This document shows positions 45,412-54,614 of a DNA stretch of 64,000 nt, one piece after another (the stretch's first letter is position 1; each line of letters begins with the position of its first letter). Location of the stretch: contig PBAX01000014.1 of assembly GCA_002716385.1 (NCBI GenBank), positions 165,448-229,447 on the forward strand, read 5' to 3'. The notes under the pieces are model-generated. The model did not search any database. It saw nothing but the letters and a program-made list of their open reading frames with translations, and was not told the origin of the DNA. A program made the position numbers and the translations under genes. This DNA comes from Phycisphaerae bacterium (GTDB taxonomy: Bacteria; Planctomycetota; Phycisphaerae; Phycisphaerales; SM1A02).

Positions 45412-48315
45412 ATGAGTTCAAGCGACTCCAATAAACCCTTGAATCACCTCAAGGTGTTGCTGACATCACTGGTGGCAGCCATGCTCTGCTTGACGTCGCC
45501 GGACTCGCTTGCCAGAACTATCGATGTAAGGAACGTCAGGGTTGCATGGGACGAGACTCATGAACTTCTTCCCGACATCGAATCACTTGAGACGGTCGGA
45601 TTCCAGCTAAGGCGCACCCCCGAAGGCCTGGCCCCCGCCGTAACGAGCAAGCCCTCCATTCGAACCGATCTCGGGGCCATGGCCCGGATGGGCGGGGTTG
45701 AATGCACGACGGCCGCACTGAATTCCATTGCCGGAATCCTGAAAGACCATCTGGAAAAACAGGGATTCATGGGTGTCACGGTCAACGCGATGCAACTTCC
45801 AATCGAAGGTCGCGAAGCTTCTGCAGATATCTATTTTCTGGCCCATCTTCCAATCGACGGTGGCAGACCGAACGCTAGCCTCCCATCAAATCTTGTTCCG
45901 GTTGGCGCCTCCGCCGCCATCGTTTCAGATGCGAATGAAAGTTGGATCATCGAGAAGGCTTCCGCTCAATGGCTTTCCCCGAATCCAATTCTGGTCGATG
46001 CCCAGAGCGTCCTTTCAGTCGCCGTACGGCTTGGTGAGCGGGACGGCATCTTTACGGCCCCTGGTCAGGGACGACTGGTCAAGGTTCAGTCCATCCGTCG
46101 CTTCGTCCAGGATGGTGAAAACCGATTTGATGAATCTGCCATCGAAATGATGGGGCAGGCCATTGCGGAGCATCTACAGAATCAGGGATTCAAGGATGCA
46201 TCCGTGTCGGCGGTCGTCGACGGTGGAAGCTTGCTTCGATTCGAATTGGATATAGAGAAAACCGTTGTTCAGGAAGAAGAGAAGCCCGAAGACAAGCCTA
46301 TGGAAGCTGCTCCACCAGCATCAGCCACTGCAAAGGCTGCAGATTCCAAGACAGCCACCCCTTCGGCACCGGAAGACAAGCCGGCTGAAGAGCGCACGGC
46401 AGAGCCAGTCGTTACCACTACGCCGATGGAGGCGCCTGCTCAGGATGCCAAGACCGACTCCGAACCTGCGACACCGTCTACGGATGAACCGGATCCCTCC
46501 GTTGATGGTCTCCCGTACATCGTCGACCCATTCGAGGTGGCCTACCAGTACCCACATCCAGAACTCCCCTCCGTGGAATCGTTCATGGAACTCACGTTCA
46601 CTCTTGGTTACATCGATACGGAAGAAGGGGGACGGAACTGGATCGCACCTCGTGAGGGAGTTCCGCAAGTCGAGACTTCCCTGAATGCCCTCAATGAAGG
46701 TGGCGGAGGCGTGTTCTGGAGTACCGCGATTGCCCGCATCACCTCCACCATCAGCCGTGTACTGATAGACGACGATCTACTCGGCGTTTTCGTGATTCCG
46801 GATCCAAGCCAGATCAGCAGTGCACCCGGATCTGTCGGTCTCGACCTGCGTCCCGCCGATCAGACTGAGCTGACGATTCTGATCACCGTCGGACGTGTCG
46901 TGGAATCGAGGACGGTGGCTCGAGGTGATCGCATCTTGTCCGAAGACCAGTTCGATCATGACACCCACACCGCCATAAAGAATGCGTCACCGGCGAAACC
47001 ACACAACACGAATGCCACGCAGGAACGCTCGGATCTCCTGCGTAAATCGGAAATCTCCGATTACATCCATCGCCTCAACAGGCATCCAGGCCGAAATGTG
47101 GAGGCTTCGGTAGCGGCATCGGCGGTTCCGGGTGGGGTCAGTCTGGATTATCTTGTCTTCGAGAACAAGCCGTTGACGCTCTACTACGAGATCGGCAACA
47201 CCGGAACCCCTCAGGAAAACGGACTACGGCAACGTTTCGGTCTTTTCCATTCGCAGTTCACCGGTAACGACGACATCCTTTCACTCCAGTATGTGACGTC
47301 GAATTTCAGCACCACCAATGCGGTGCTGGGCTCCTATGATTTCAGGATCACTGACGACAACAAGATCCGTGGCGCCGTACTTGGCAGCTGGAACAGATTC
47401 GTCAATGACCAGTTCGGTCAGGACTTCGTCAACTACACCGGTTTCTCATGGTCGGGCGGCGGCCAACTGGACATCAACATCTTCCAGGATGGCCCTCTCT
47501 TCGTGGATCTGGTTCCCGGCGTCAACTATCAGAAGGTCAAGGTCAACAACGAGATCATCGATGACAGTGGTCAGGCTGGTTTCGTCCTGCCCTATGCACA
47601 GCTGCAACTGACCAGACAGGATGACCAGGGACTCATCACCGGCATGATCGGCATCGAAGGCAGCCCTCTTTCGCAGAGCAATCGTGAGCTGACTCTGCTG
47701 GGAAGGTTTAGACCATCGGAACAATGGGCTCGATTGAACTGGAGTGGATCCATCTCCACGTTCCTCGAACCTCTTCTGGATCCGGTTGGCTGGGCTGATC
47801 CCGAGACGCCTGAGACATCCACTCTGGCTCATGAGGTGGCCGCCCGATTCTCCGGGCAGTACAGCTTTGGAAATCGATTGGTTCCACAGTTCCAGAGCGT
47901 GCTGGGAGGCATGTATTCGGTGCGAGGCTACGCACAATCCGTCGTGGCTGGAGACAACTCCCTGTTTGGCTCGATCGAGTATCGATTCCATCTCCCGAGA
48001 ACCTTCTCGATCAATCCCGAGCCACTCCAGTTCATGGGCTCGGACTTCCATGCCGCCCCAAGGCACGTCTATGGCCGACCCGATTGGGACCTGATTCTCA
48101 AAGGTTTCTTTGATGCTGGCTACGTCTTCCAGAGCGATACTCAGGATTTCGAGGCCGATAACACCCTTTTGGGAGCAGGAATCGGTCTGGAATTCCTCTG
48201 GAAATCCAATTTGAGGGTCCAATTGGACTGGGGATTCGCCCTTCACGACCTGAAATTCGGTCTGGCACAGGCAGGATCCAGCCGTTTGTACGTCACTGGC
48301 ACCTTTCTCTGGTGA
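45412..48315 (+). CDS. TpsB-like two-partner secretion transporter (FhaC/ShlB type, Omp85 superfamily)
   Basis: A 967-residue outer-membrane protein. Residues about 15-35 are a signal peptide ending at SLA. The N-terminal half holds at least two POTRA-like units (for example VQSIRRFVQDGENRFDESAI), then an acidic Pro/Ala/Glu/Thr linker (about 285-365), then another POTRA-like region. LNRHPGRNVEASVAASAVPG and the following YYEIGNTGTPQENGLRQRFG match the junction of FhaC-type proteins with their barrel. The barrel has the conserved YSVRGY in loop L6. Standard TpsB proteins have about 550-580 residues; the extra N-terminal POTRA and linker are unusual. Its substrate is very probably the TPS-domain exoprotein encoded next. 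Confidence 0.87.
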   Translation: MSSSDSNKPLNHLKVLLTSLVAAMLCLTSPDSLARTIDVRNVRVAWDETHELLPDIESLETVGFQLRRTPEGLAPAVTSKPSIRTDLGAMARMGGVECTTAALNSIAGILKDHLEKQGFMGVTVNAMQLPIEGREASADIYFLAHLPIDGGRPNASLPSNLVPVGASAAIVSDANESWIIEKASAQWLSPNPILVDAQSVLSVAVRLGERDGIFTAPGQGRLVKVQSIRRFVQDGENRFDESAIEMMGQAIAEHLQNQGFKDASVSAVVDGGSLLRFELDIEKTVVQEEEKPEDKPMEAAPPASATAKAADSKTATPSAPEDKPAEERTAEPVVTTTPMEAPAQDAKTDSEPATPSTDEPDPSVDGLPYIVDPFEVAYQYPHPELPSVESFMELTFTLGYIDTEEGGRNWIAPREGVPQVETSLNALNEGGGGVFWSTAIARITSTISRVLIDDDLLGVFVIPDPSQISSAPGSVGLDLRPADQTELTILITVGRVVESRTVARGDRILSEDQFDHDTHTAIKNASPAKPHNTNATQERSDLLRKSEISDYIHRLNRHPGRNVEASVAASAVPGGVSLDYLVFENKPLTLYYEIGNTGTPQENGLRQRFGLFHSQFTGNDDILSLQYVTSNFSTTNAVLGSYDFRITDDNKIRGAVLGSWNRFVNDQFGQDFVNYTGFSWSGGGQLDINIFQDGPLFVDLVPGVNYQKVKVNNEIIDDSGQAGFVLPYAQLQLTRQDDQGLITGMIGIEGSPLSQSNRELTLLGRFRPSEQWARLNWSGSISTFLEPLLDPVGWADPETPETSTLAHEVAARFSGQYSFGNRLVPQFQSVLGGMYSVRGYAQSVVAGDNSLFGSIEYRFHLPRTFSINPEPLQFMGSDFHAAPRHVYGRPDWDLILKGFFDAGYVFQSDTQDFEADNTLLGAGIGLEFLWKSNLRVQLDWGFALHDLKFGLAQAGSSRLYVTGTFLW

Positions 48316-48547
48316 TTTTCCGGTTCTGGGATAGAGTTTTGTGTCGGAATTCCACTTCTATTCGTCTTATGGGACGAGTGGATGAGGATGTCGTGGTTTG
48401 AGGGGTACAATCTACTGAATACTGGTTGGATCAGATCGAATGGAAATGGCACTGGTAGCCCCAGATTCGGGATGTGCAGATTCATCTGACCAACGACCTG
48501 AGCCAACAGCTTGGGCTGTCCGGGATACGAAAATGAGGAAAATTGGA

Positions 48548-51500
48548 ATGAAGCTAAACAGACTGGTGTCATCAGTTGCCAAGTGCAGGTCAGCCAAACG
48601 GTTGGGACTGATTGCTCTTGGTGGTGTCATTGGCTTAGTCTCCCCCTCGGCGCTCGCTGAACTACCGCAGGGCGGAACCTTCGATCCCCAGTTTGGTGGC
48701 GGCAACATCGTCAACTCCCCGGCTGGCAACTTTCAGGGTGTGTATCTGGACGGTTCGAACGCGTTGATCAATTGGGACAGCTTCAATGTCGGCGCTGGCG
48801 ACCACGTCCACTTCCAGTCATGGACAGCCCCGGATAGCTTCCGGGTACTCAACAAGATCAACCAGGGCACCCCATCCATGATCCGGGGAACCATCACCGG
48901 CAACGGGATGGTCGGGATGGTGAATCCGGCAGGAGTGGTCTTCTTCGGCTCGAGTGTCGTGAATGTGGGATCACTGCTAGCTGCGTCCGCCAGTACGATC
49001 AACACCTCCGATTTCCTCACGAATTCGAAGAACGACTTTGCACTGACCTGTGGAAATGGCGCCATCAACATTCTCCCGGGTGCCTCGCTTCAAGCCAGCA
49101 ACCACATGATGCTGGTAGGCAAGTCCGTAACCAATAGAGGCACCCTCTCGGCCCCCACCCTGCTGATGGTCGGTGGCATCGATACGGGCGATGAAGTCAC
49201 CGTCAAGACACTTGGCGATGTGATCAGCCTGCGTCTCAAGGGCGAAGACCTCGGTCTTGAATCAAATGCGGATGCAGAAAATCCCGACGGGTACTATTCA
49301 CCCGGTGCCGGGGTCACGACACCCACCAATCTGGGGGGCAGAGGCGTCCATAACAGCGGCCAGATCAAGGCCAGCAAGCACATCGCAATCGCCTCGGGCG
49401 ATCTCTGCGGGTTCGCCATCCACAACACCGGAACCATCAATGCAGATGGTGGAATCATTGACGCGGTCGCCCTATCCGGGCTTATTCACAACACCGGCAC
49501 GATCGATTCGACCGCTTCCAATGGTGGTACGGTTCGAATGGCGGCGCCTGCCATCGTCAATGGAACCGGCGGAGTAGTTTCCGCCAATGCCCTCGCCACG
49601 CCTGGTAGCGGGGACGGCGGACACGTATTGTTGGCGACCCATCACAACACCGTTCTGGCATCCGGCAGCACTGTGTCTGCCAATGCCTTCCAGGGCGATA
49701 GCCGTGGTGGTGTGGTGAACAGCATCAGCGCACACAGCCAGTACATAGAGCAGGGCTCAACTGTGATGGCTCGTGGAGGCCTCAGTGGCGGCACGGGTGG
49801 AACGATCAACGTGGAATCGGGCCACCTCGTCTCCGAAGGCATTCTGCGGGCCAGTGCGGGCACTCAGGGCGACTTCGGACAGATCAACCTTGTGACCACT
49901 CAAAGCATGAACATCGTCGGTGATGCCACGGATATCCCATGGGACGCTTCGAATCTGGGGACTCCACTTTGCAGCAGTTCGGAGATCTCCACCGGCAACT
50001 CGCTTGCGTTCGTGGATGCCAATCTGCGGCTTGAAACGGATGGCATCCTGACATTCCATACGAATCTCGACAGGAATCCCAGCAACAATCTCAGACGTGT
50101 CCGAGGAAATCTGAAGATCTCGGGCGATCGGGTTGACCTGGCCAATGCCGCCGGGGTCACCTCGATATCCGCAGAAGGCGATGTAGTGGCCATCGGTGAT
50201 TTCGAAATGGCTCCGGGTGTCTATACCGGGCTTCAGCTCGAAGCCGGTCGCGCAATGAACATCCGTGGAGACATCGGCAAGTCAAGTCCACTTCAGAGCG
50301 TCACCATGGCAGCCGGCGACTTCATTGCCATCGGAGATCCGGAGAATCTCATGACCAATGGGATGATTCGTGCCGACGGAGATATCCGCTTCAATCCAGA
50401 TGGCAACTCATGGCTGGAGAACACCGGCGTAGCCACCGTGTCCGTATTCGCCGACAACTACGAAGTGACATCCACTTTGTGTGATGTGACCTTCGGCGAG
50501 ATGCAGGCTATATCCACAGCTGGAAATCTTTCCATCAATGCGGCCAATCGCATCACGGTCGGGGACGTCACGGCCGCTGGCGATCTGGATGTGACGGCTC
50601 CGGACATACAGATTCTGCTTCGAGATGGTGTCCAAGTCTGGAATTCCCAAGGCGAGTTCACCTCTCCTGGAACTGGCATCATCGCCAGTGGAGAAATCAG
50701 TTTCAGCTCAAACCCCAACTTCGATCTGACGAGCGGATTGAATGCCCCCGTATTTGCGTCATCACAGGGCGTGGTGACAAATGGCCTTCTTGCTGATCAG
50801 GAATGGGGTGCCATCGAGAACTTCGATCACAACATGCTTGCAACCGACGAGGCTGGCCCGATGTTGCTCGGACTCCTGGAGCCTGGTTTCGATGTTCCTG
50901 TGGAACCTGTCGATCCTGTCGATCCCGTGAACCCCGTGATACCGGTAGACCCGATCAATCCTGAGCCAAACGTACCTGTGGATCCCATTCCGGTAGATCC
51001 CGTGAACCCCAGCCCAGTCGATCCGACTCCTGTGGACACCGTGACTCCGGAGTTGGGTGACTCACTTGCCGCTGATTCACAGATTGGTCTTGACGATCAG
51101 ATGTTGGTAAGCGACATCGAGTCCGAAATAAACATAGATGCCACTCCAAACCCATTGAGCCTCATCGACTTTGGTGTCGAAGTCAAGACAACCGAAGGTG
51201 GTCAGAGGGCCCCGCTGGTCAACGACTTTGCAGCGGACATCGTTGGAGGCGGCAGTGGAATGATTCAGATCAGTCAGCAGCGGCTGGACATGAACGTCGC
51301 GGCACAAGCGGCCCTGCAGTATGAAGCCGTCATCACAAGCCAGCCCGGGATAGGGCCCGATGCGGTAGCCCAACGCAATACCGCCCAGATCGCCTCATCC
51401 CTCAATCAGGCCTACAACGAATATGCAAGTTCGAACGCTGGCAGCTCTGGAGAGGACTTCGCCAGCTGGCTGAACACCTCCGGAGCTGATCCACAGGCCA

Positions 51501-51670
51501 AATCGTATCTTGATGGAATGCAGTCCAGCTTCACGGATCTCGGGAATGCGGGACTCAACTCGGCCGAGGTTGGCAGGAGCAGCCTGTTCGTCGCCAACAA
51601 GATCCTCGCATCGAGCGATTCCGCCCTGAGTCCTCAGATCCTCGCTCAGGCGATGGCTCCAAAGCAGTGA
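48548..51670 (+). CDS. TpsA-like exoprotein with haemagglutination-activity (TPS) domain
   Basis: A 1040-residue secreted protein. After a long signal peptide (about 1-32, ending SPSALA) comes a TPS domain: GGNIVNSPAGNFQGVYLDGS, DSFNVGAGDHVHFQ, VLNKINQGTPSMIRGTITGN and VGMVNPAGVVFFGSSVVNVG, the last replacing the usual NPNG. The middle consists of beta-helix-like repeats (HNTGTINADGGII, HNTGTIDSTASNGG). A Pro-Val-Asp repeat tract (about 816-863 of the longest frame) precedes a 190-residue C-terminal part. The ATG at 48548 has GAGGA eight bases upstream. It follows the TpsB-like gene by 232 bp. It may be an adhesin or surface fibre; the function is not shown. Confidence 0.88.
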   Translation: MKLNRLVSSVAKCRSAKRLGLIALGGVIGLVSPSALAELPQGGTFDPQFGGGNIVNSPAGNFQGVYLDGSNALINWDSFNVGAGDHVHFQSWTAPDSFRVLNKINQGTPSMIRGTITGNGMVGMVNPAGVVFFGSSVVNVGSLLAASASTINTSDFLTNSKNDFALTCGNGAINILPGASLQASNHMMLVGKSVTNRGTLSAPTLLMVGGIDTGDEVTVKTLGDVISLRLKGEDLGLESNADAENPDGYYSPGAGVTTPTNLGGRGVHNSGQIKASKHIAIASGDLCGFAIHNTGTINADGGIIDAVALSGLIHNTGTIDSTASNGGTVRMAAPAIVNGTGGVVSANALATPGSGDGGHVLLATHHNTVLASGSTVSANAFQGDSRGGVVNSISAHSQYIEQGSTVMARGGLSGGTGGTINVESGHLVSEGILRASAGTQGDFGQINLVTTQSMNIVGDATDIPWDASNLGTPLCSSSEISTGNSLAFVDANLRLETDGILTFHTNLDRNPSNNLRRVRGNLKISGDRVDLANAAGVTSISAEGDVVAIGDFEMAPGVYTGLQLEAGRAMNIRGDIGKSSPLQSVTMAAGDFIAIGDPENLMTNGMIRADGDIRFNPDGNSWLENTGVATVSVFADNYEVTSTLCDVTFGEMQAISTAGNLSINAANRITVGDVTAAGDLDVTAPDIQILLRDGVQVWNSQGEFTSPGTGIIASGEISFSSNPNFDLTSGLNAPVFASSQGVVTNGLLADQEWGAIENFDHNMLATDEAGPMLLGLLEPGFDVPVEPVDPVDPVNPVIPVDPINPEPNVPVDPIPVDPVNPSPVDPTPVDTVTPELGDSLAADSQIGLDDQMLVSDIESEINIDATPNPLSLIDFGVEVKTTEGGQRAPLVNDFAADIVGGGSGMIQISQQRLDMNVAAQAALQYEAVITSQPGIGPDAVAQRNTAQIASSLNQAYNEYASSNAGSSGEDFASWLNTSGADPQAKSYLDGMQSSFTDLGNAGLNSAEVGRSSLFVANKILASSDSALSPQILAQAMAPKQ
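50894..51037 (+). repeat. Pro-Val-Asp repeat tract inside the TpsA-like gene
   Basis: A 48-residue low-complexity tract built of variants of PVDP (PVEP, PVDP, PVNP, PVIP, PIPVDP). At the DNA level GATCCTGTC/GATCCCGTG units recur. It likely forms an extended spacer between the beta-helix and the C-terminal part, and may vary in copy number between strains. Confidence 0.85.
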
Positions 51671-51683
51671 TCTGATAGGCAGT

Positions 51684-51703
51684 TCAACCCCTCATGGGGT
51701 TGA
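51684..51703 (+). terminator. Hairpin after the TpsA-like gene
   Basis: An 8-bp stem TCAACCCC / GGGGTTGA with a TCAT loop, 14 bp after the tpsA stop codon. No T-run follows, so its terminator function is probable only from position. Confidence 0.45.
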
Positions 51704-51757
51704 GCCATTCCGCGTGCAGACGTATCCTCAGGCATCTGAACCGAGGAGTGCTCTGCC

Positions 51758-52534
51758 ATGGATGGTGAATCTACCCGCGAACGCTATCTTTCCGTGTGCC
51801 GTCGTATCGACGAGGCAAAGGCCAGAGCCGGCCGGGAAAATTCGCCTGTACATCTCGTTGCCGTGACGAAGTATGCGGCCATGGAACAAGTTCGAGAATT
51901 GATCGAGCTAGGTCACGTCGATTTCGGAGAAGGTCGCGCACAGCACTTCCTCAAGATGGCCCCTCAGGTCCAGGAGTTCCTCGATAGAAGGAAATCGCTT
52001 GGTGAATCCAATGGACCTGACTCCGTTCGATGGCACTTCATAGGCCATCTCCAACGCAATAAGGCCAAGAAACTGCTCCCATTGGTCCGCATGATCCATT
52101 CTGTCGACTCATTGAGATTGGCTGAAGAAATCCAATCATGCACTGAAAATGCCGAATCTCCAGTCGAGGTGCTTGTCCAGATCAATCCGACGGATGAGCG
52201 CAAGCGATATGGAATAGCACCGGCCGCCGTACGACATCTGATTGAACAGATCGAGACCATGATCACCATACGAGTCCGTGGAATAATGACCATGGCACCA
52301 AAGGTCGACGATCCCGAGGAGGTTCGACCGATCTTCACGCGCGTAAACGAGTTGTTCCAGGAGATCCGTCGAAGTGGCGTCGGAGGCGAGCACTTCGACA
52401 TTCTCTCGATGGGCATGAGCAACGACTTCGAGGTCGCCATCGAATGCGGTGCCAACATCGTCCGTGTCGGCACAGCGATCTTCGGAGAGAAGGAGACTGC
52501 CGAGGCCATCTCCACGGAACAGGCGGAAGCTTGA
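51758..52534 (+). CDS. YggS/PLPBP family PLP-binding protein
   Basis: A 258-residue TIM-barrel protein of the YggS/PROSC family that maintains PLP homeostasis. The PLP lysine lies in LVAVTKYAAMEQVREL; DFGEGRAQHFL, WHFIGHLQRNKAKKL and MGMSNDFEVAIECGANIVRVGTAIFG are diagnostic. GAGGAG precedes the ATG. The usual neighbours in other bacteria (proC, yggT, pilT) are absent. It converges with the ClpP/NfeD-like gene. Confidence 0.94.
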   Translation: MDGESTRERYLSVCRRIDEAKARAGRENSPVHLVAVTKYAAMEQVRELIELGHVDFGEGRAQHFLKMAPQVQEFLDRRKSLGESNGPDSVRWHFIGHLQRNKAKKLLPLVRMIHSVDSLRLAEEIQSCTENAESPVEVLVQINPTDERKRYGIAPAAVRHLIEQIETMITIRVRGIMTMAPKVDDPEEVRPIFTRVNELFQEIRRSGVGGEHFDILSMGMSNDFEVAIECGANIVRVGTAIFGEKETAEAISTEQAEA

Positions 52535-52547
52535 CCGGCGTCGACTG

Positions 52548-53801
52548 CTAGACCGCTGGCCTGCTTCGATTCTTCCGGAGAAACTCCACTGCCTCGACCG
52601 CCGATCGTCTTTGCGACATCAAGACACTTTCCTGACCGAGAAGCGGGTCCAGCTGGCTTTCAAGAATCTTGATCTCTTCCGCCACCCATGGACCCATGCT
52701 TGCGGGGATGTCCTGAGACTTGAGCCACTTGAGGTCCTCCTTGGCCTCACCTCCCATGGTGAAGATCTGATCGATGTTGGCGATCACGTGATCCCATTCA
52801 GCAATCGCGCGATCGCTGTTGGCTCGCCATGCGCGTGTTGTGGGCGCTGAATACCCCCAGCCTGAACCGGCATAGCCAAATCCGCTCTGCCATCCAGATC
52901 TGTTCCCCCAGGATCTCCTGTAGCGATAGGGCTGTCGTCGTGGGTCCGCCTCACGCGCATTCGACTCTAGGTTGATCAGGCAGGCATTGAGCGCAAGTGC
53001 CTGACTGGTCATCGACATGGCATTGTTGAGACGCTTTTGGATTTCAGTGACCTGATCGGAATGCGTCGTGGCTGCCGCTTGCATGATCGAATTGAGATTG
53101 GCGGCACGCTGCCATCGTGAATATCCCATGACTTTTCCGATGTCAGCCACATCTTTAGCCTGCTGGCCGATACCAAGCGTTTCCAGCTCATTCGCAGACA
53201 GACCATCGGCCATCGATCCGGCTGGTATCTCATGGACGTCGGCAATCCCATCGGGTCTGGTCGTTGAGGCCTGCCGTTTATTGTTGGAATCTCGCCAGAC
53301 ATAGACGGGCAGCGACGGATCGAACATGGCTTGAACCATCACACGAGCAACGGGACCAAGACCGATTATTCGTTGATAGATCTCCTGATCAACGGTCAAT
53401 TGTCTGCCCAACGCGGGGTGATACTGGATTCTTACTCCCGGGACCGAGGGATCCAATACGACCAGCTCATCTGATGCCAAAACGATCGCCATAGCGGGGC
53501 CGATGGCACGTCGGACAGCGGCAATCACCCGAAACTTGTCCTTGACGGTCGACAGCAGATCGGCCATCTGAGCAGCATCTATGTCGAGACCTCCATGGGA
53601 ATCGATGACCAGTACCAGGACATCCGATCTGGCTTCACGCGATGCTCGATCAAGGGCATCCGAGAAGCCTTGGGTCGTCACTTCGATGCCGATGTCTCCG
53701 GAAATCGGGATTTCGACGTATCGAGCGTTCGCCGTTTCAAAGGCAGCAACGTTGGGTACGAGCCAAAGGAACAAAGCCAGACACAAGTGACGAGTGAACA
53801 T
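52548..53801 (-). CDS. Secreted ClpP/NfeD-like protein lacking the catalytic serine
   Basis: A 417-residue protein with signal peptide MFTRHLCLALFLWLVPNVAA. Residues about 28-190 show the crotonase/ClpP-like fold of membrane-bound NfeD proteases: YVEIPISGDIG, a strand plus VLVIDSHGGLDIDAA, and AIGPAMAIVLASDELVVLD. Where active NfeD has the nucleophile Ser in an SAG-type motif, this sequence has GPAM. The second half is helical, with a Gly/Trp/Arg/Tyr-rich stretch (RSWGNRSGWQSGFGYAGSGW). It is probably a non-catalytic scaffold or a divergent protease. GGAG before the ATG supports the start. Confidence 0.75.
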   Translation of the reverse strand: MFTRHLCLALFLWLVPNVAAFETANARYVEIPISGDIGIEVTTQGFSDALDRASREARSDVLVLVIDSHGGLDIDAAQMADLLSTVKDKFRVIAAVRRAIGPAMAIVLASDELVVLDPSVPGVRIQYHPALGRQLTVDQEIYQRIIGLGPVARVMVQAMFDPSLPVYVWRDSNNKRQASTTRPDGIADVHEIPAGSMADGLSANELETLGIGQQAKDVADIGKVMGYSRWQRAANLNSIMQAAATTHSDQVTEIQKRLNNAMSMTSQALALNACLINLESNAREADPRRQPYRYRRSWGNRSGWQSGFGYAGSGWGYSAPTTRAWRANSDRAIAEWDHVIANIDQIFTMGGEAKEDLKWLKSQDIPASMGPWVAEEIKILESQLDPLLGQESVLMSQRRSAVEAVEFLRKNRSRPAV

Positions 53802-53892
53802 TTATTTCTCCGCTCTTTATGAAATGAGCCTGATTGATTTAGTGCAAACCATAACAGGAGTCGGGCGTGCCTTTGAAATCCTCCACAGATCG

Positions 53893-54543
53893 TCAGCTCT
53901 GACCGTCCGATTCCTCTCTGGTCCCGTGGGCCACCTGAAAAGCAAGCGTCTCCATTGATCTTGATAGATCGACACTTACAACCGCTGCATCAAGATGGAG
54001 TCGTATCGGTGCGAAGTTCAGGATTCCATGCACCCCAGCCTTCACCAGGCGTTCGGCCACGGTCTGCGCAGCCCCATCGGGGACAGCCACCAAAGCCAGC
54101 TGGATATTCTCACGACCGATGTACGCCTCGAGCTTGTCCATTGAATGCACCGGAATCCCGTTGAACACTTCCCCAGCAACCGCCTCGTCCTCATCAAAGG
54201 CCGCCATGATGTGAAATCCTCTCGGGGCGAACTGTGGGTAGGCCAGGAGTGCCCGTCCAATGTTCCCAGCGCCGACAACGATCGCTCTCCAGTTGTGATT
54301 GAGGCCGAGAACCTCTCTCAATGTGGAGACGAGATTGATTGCGTGATATCCGATCCCCGACCTTCCGATCTGCCCAAAGTGGCCAAGATCCTTCCGGATC
54401 TGTGTAGCCGCGATACCGAGCTTCTCGCCGAGTCGTCGTGAGCTAATGGTCGTGGCCCCCGATTCGATCAAGCGTTCCACCTCACGGAGATACAAACTCA
54501 GACGCTTGACGGTGGGCCTCGGGATGTCGTTTCGATCGCTCAT
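53893..54543 (-). CDS. rex: Redox-sensing transcriptional repressor Rex
   Basis: A 216-residue NADH/NAD+-responsive repressor. N-terminal winged helix: PTVKRLSLYLREVERL and LGEKLGIAATQIRKDLGHFG; C-terminal Rossmann domain: AIVVGAGNIGRALLAYPQF. All features match Rex. It controls respiration and fermentation genes when the NADH/NAD+ ratio rises; the nuo genes of this window are conceivable targets, although I did not find a clear Rex box before nuoD or nuoG. It is divergent from metF, with 71 bp between the starts. Confidence 0.95.
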   Translation of the reverse strand: MSDRNDIPRPTVKRLSLYLREVERLIESGATTISSRRLGEKLGIAATQIRKDLGHFGQIGRSGIGYHAINLVSTLREVLGLNHNWRAIVVGAGNIGRALLAYPQFAPRGFHIMAAFDEDEAVAGEVFNGIPVHSMDKLEAYIGRENIQLALVAVPDGAAQTVAERLVKAGVHGILNFAPIRLHLDAAVVSVDLSRSMETLAFQVAHGTREESDGQS

Positions 54544-54614
54544 CTAAGTTCGATTATAGAACGATGACGCCTTTGGAATTCTTCCACTTCATATTGAGCA
54601 GGTATCATGGTTCC

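Noticed and set aside
54548..54562. Inverted repeat GTTC-N7-GAAC between rex and metF, possible operator
   Set aside because: It does not match the known Rex box (TTGTG-N8-CACAA) or the usual LexA box orientation, and a four-base repeat is expected by chance.
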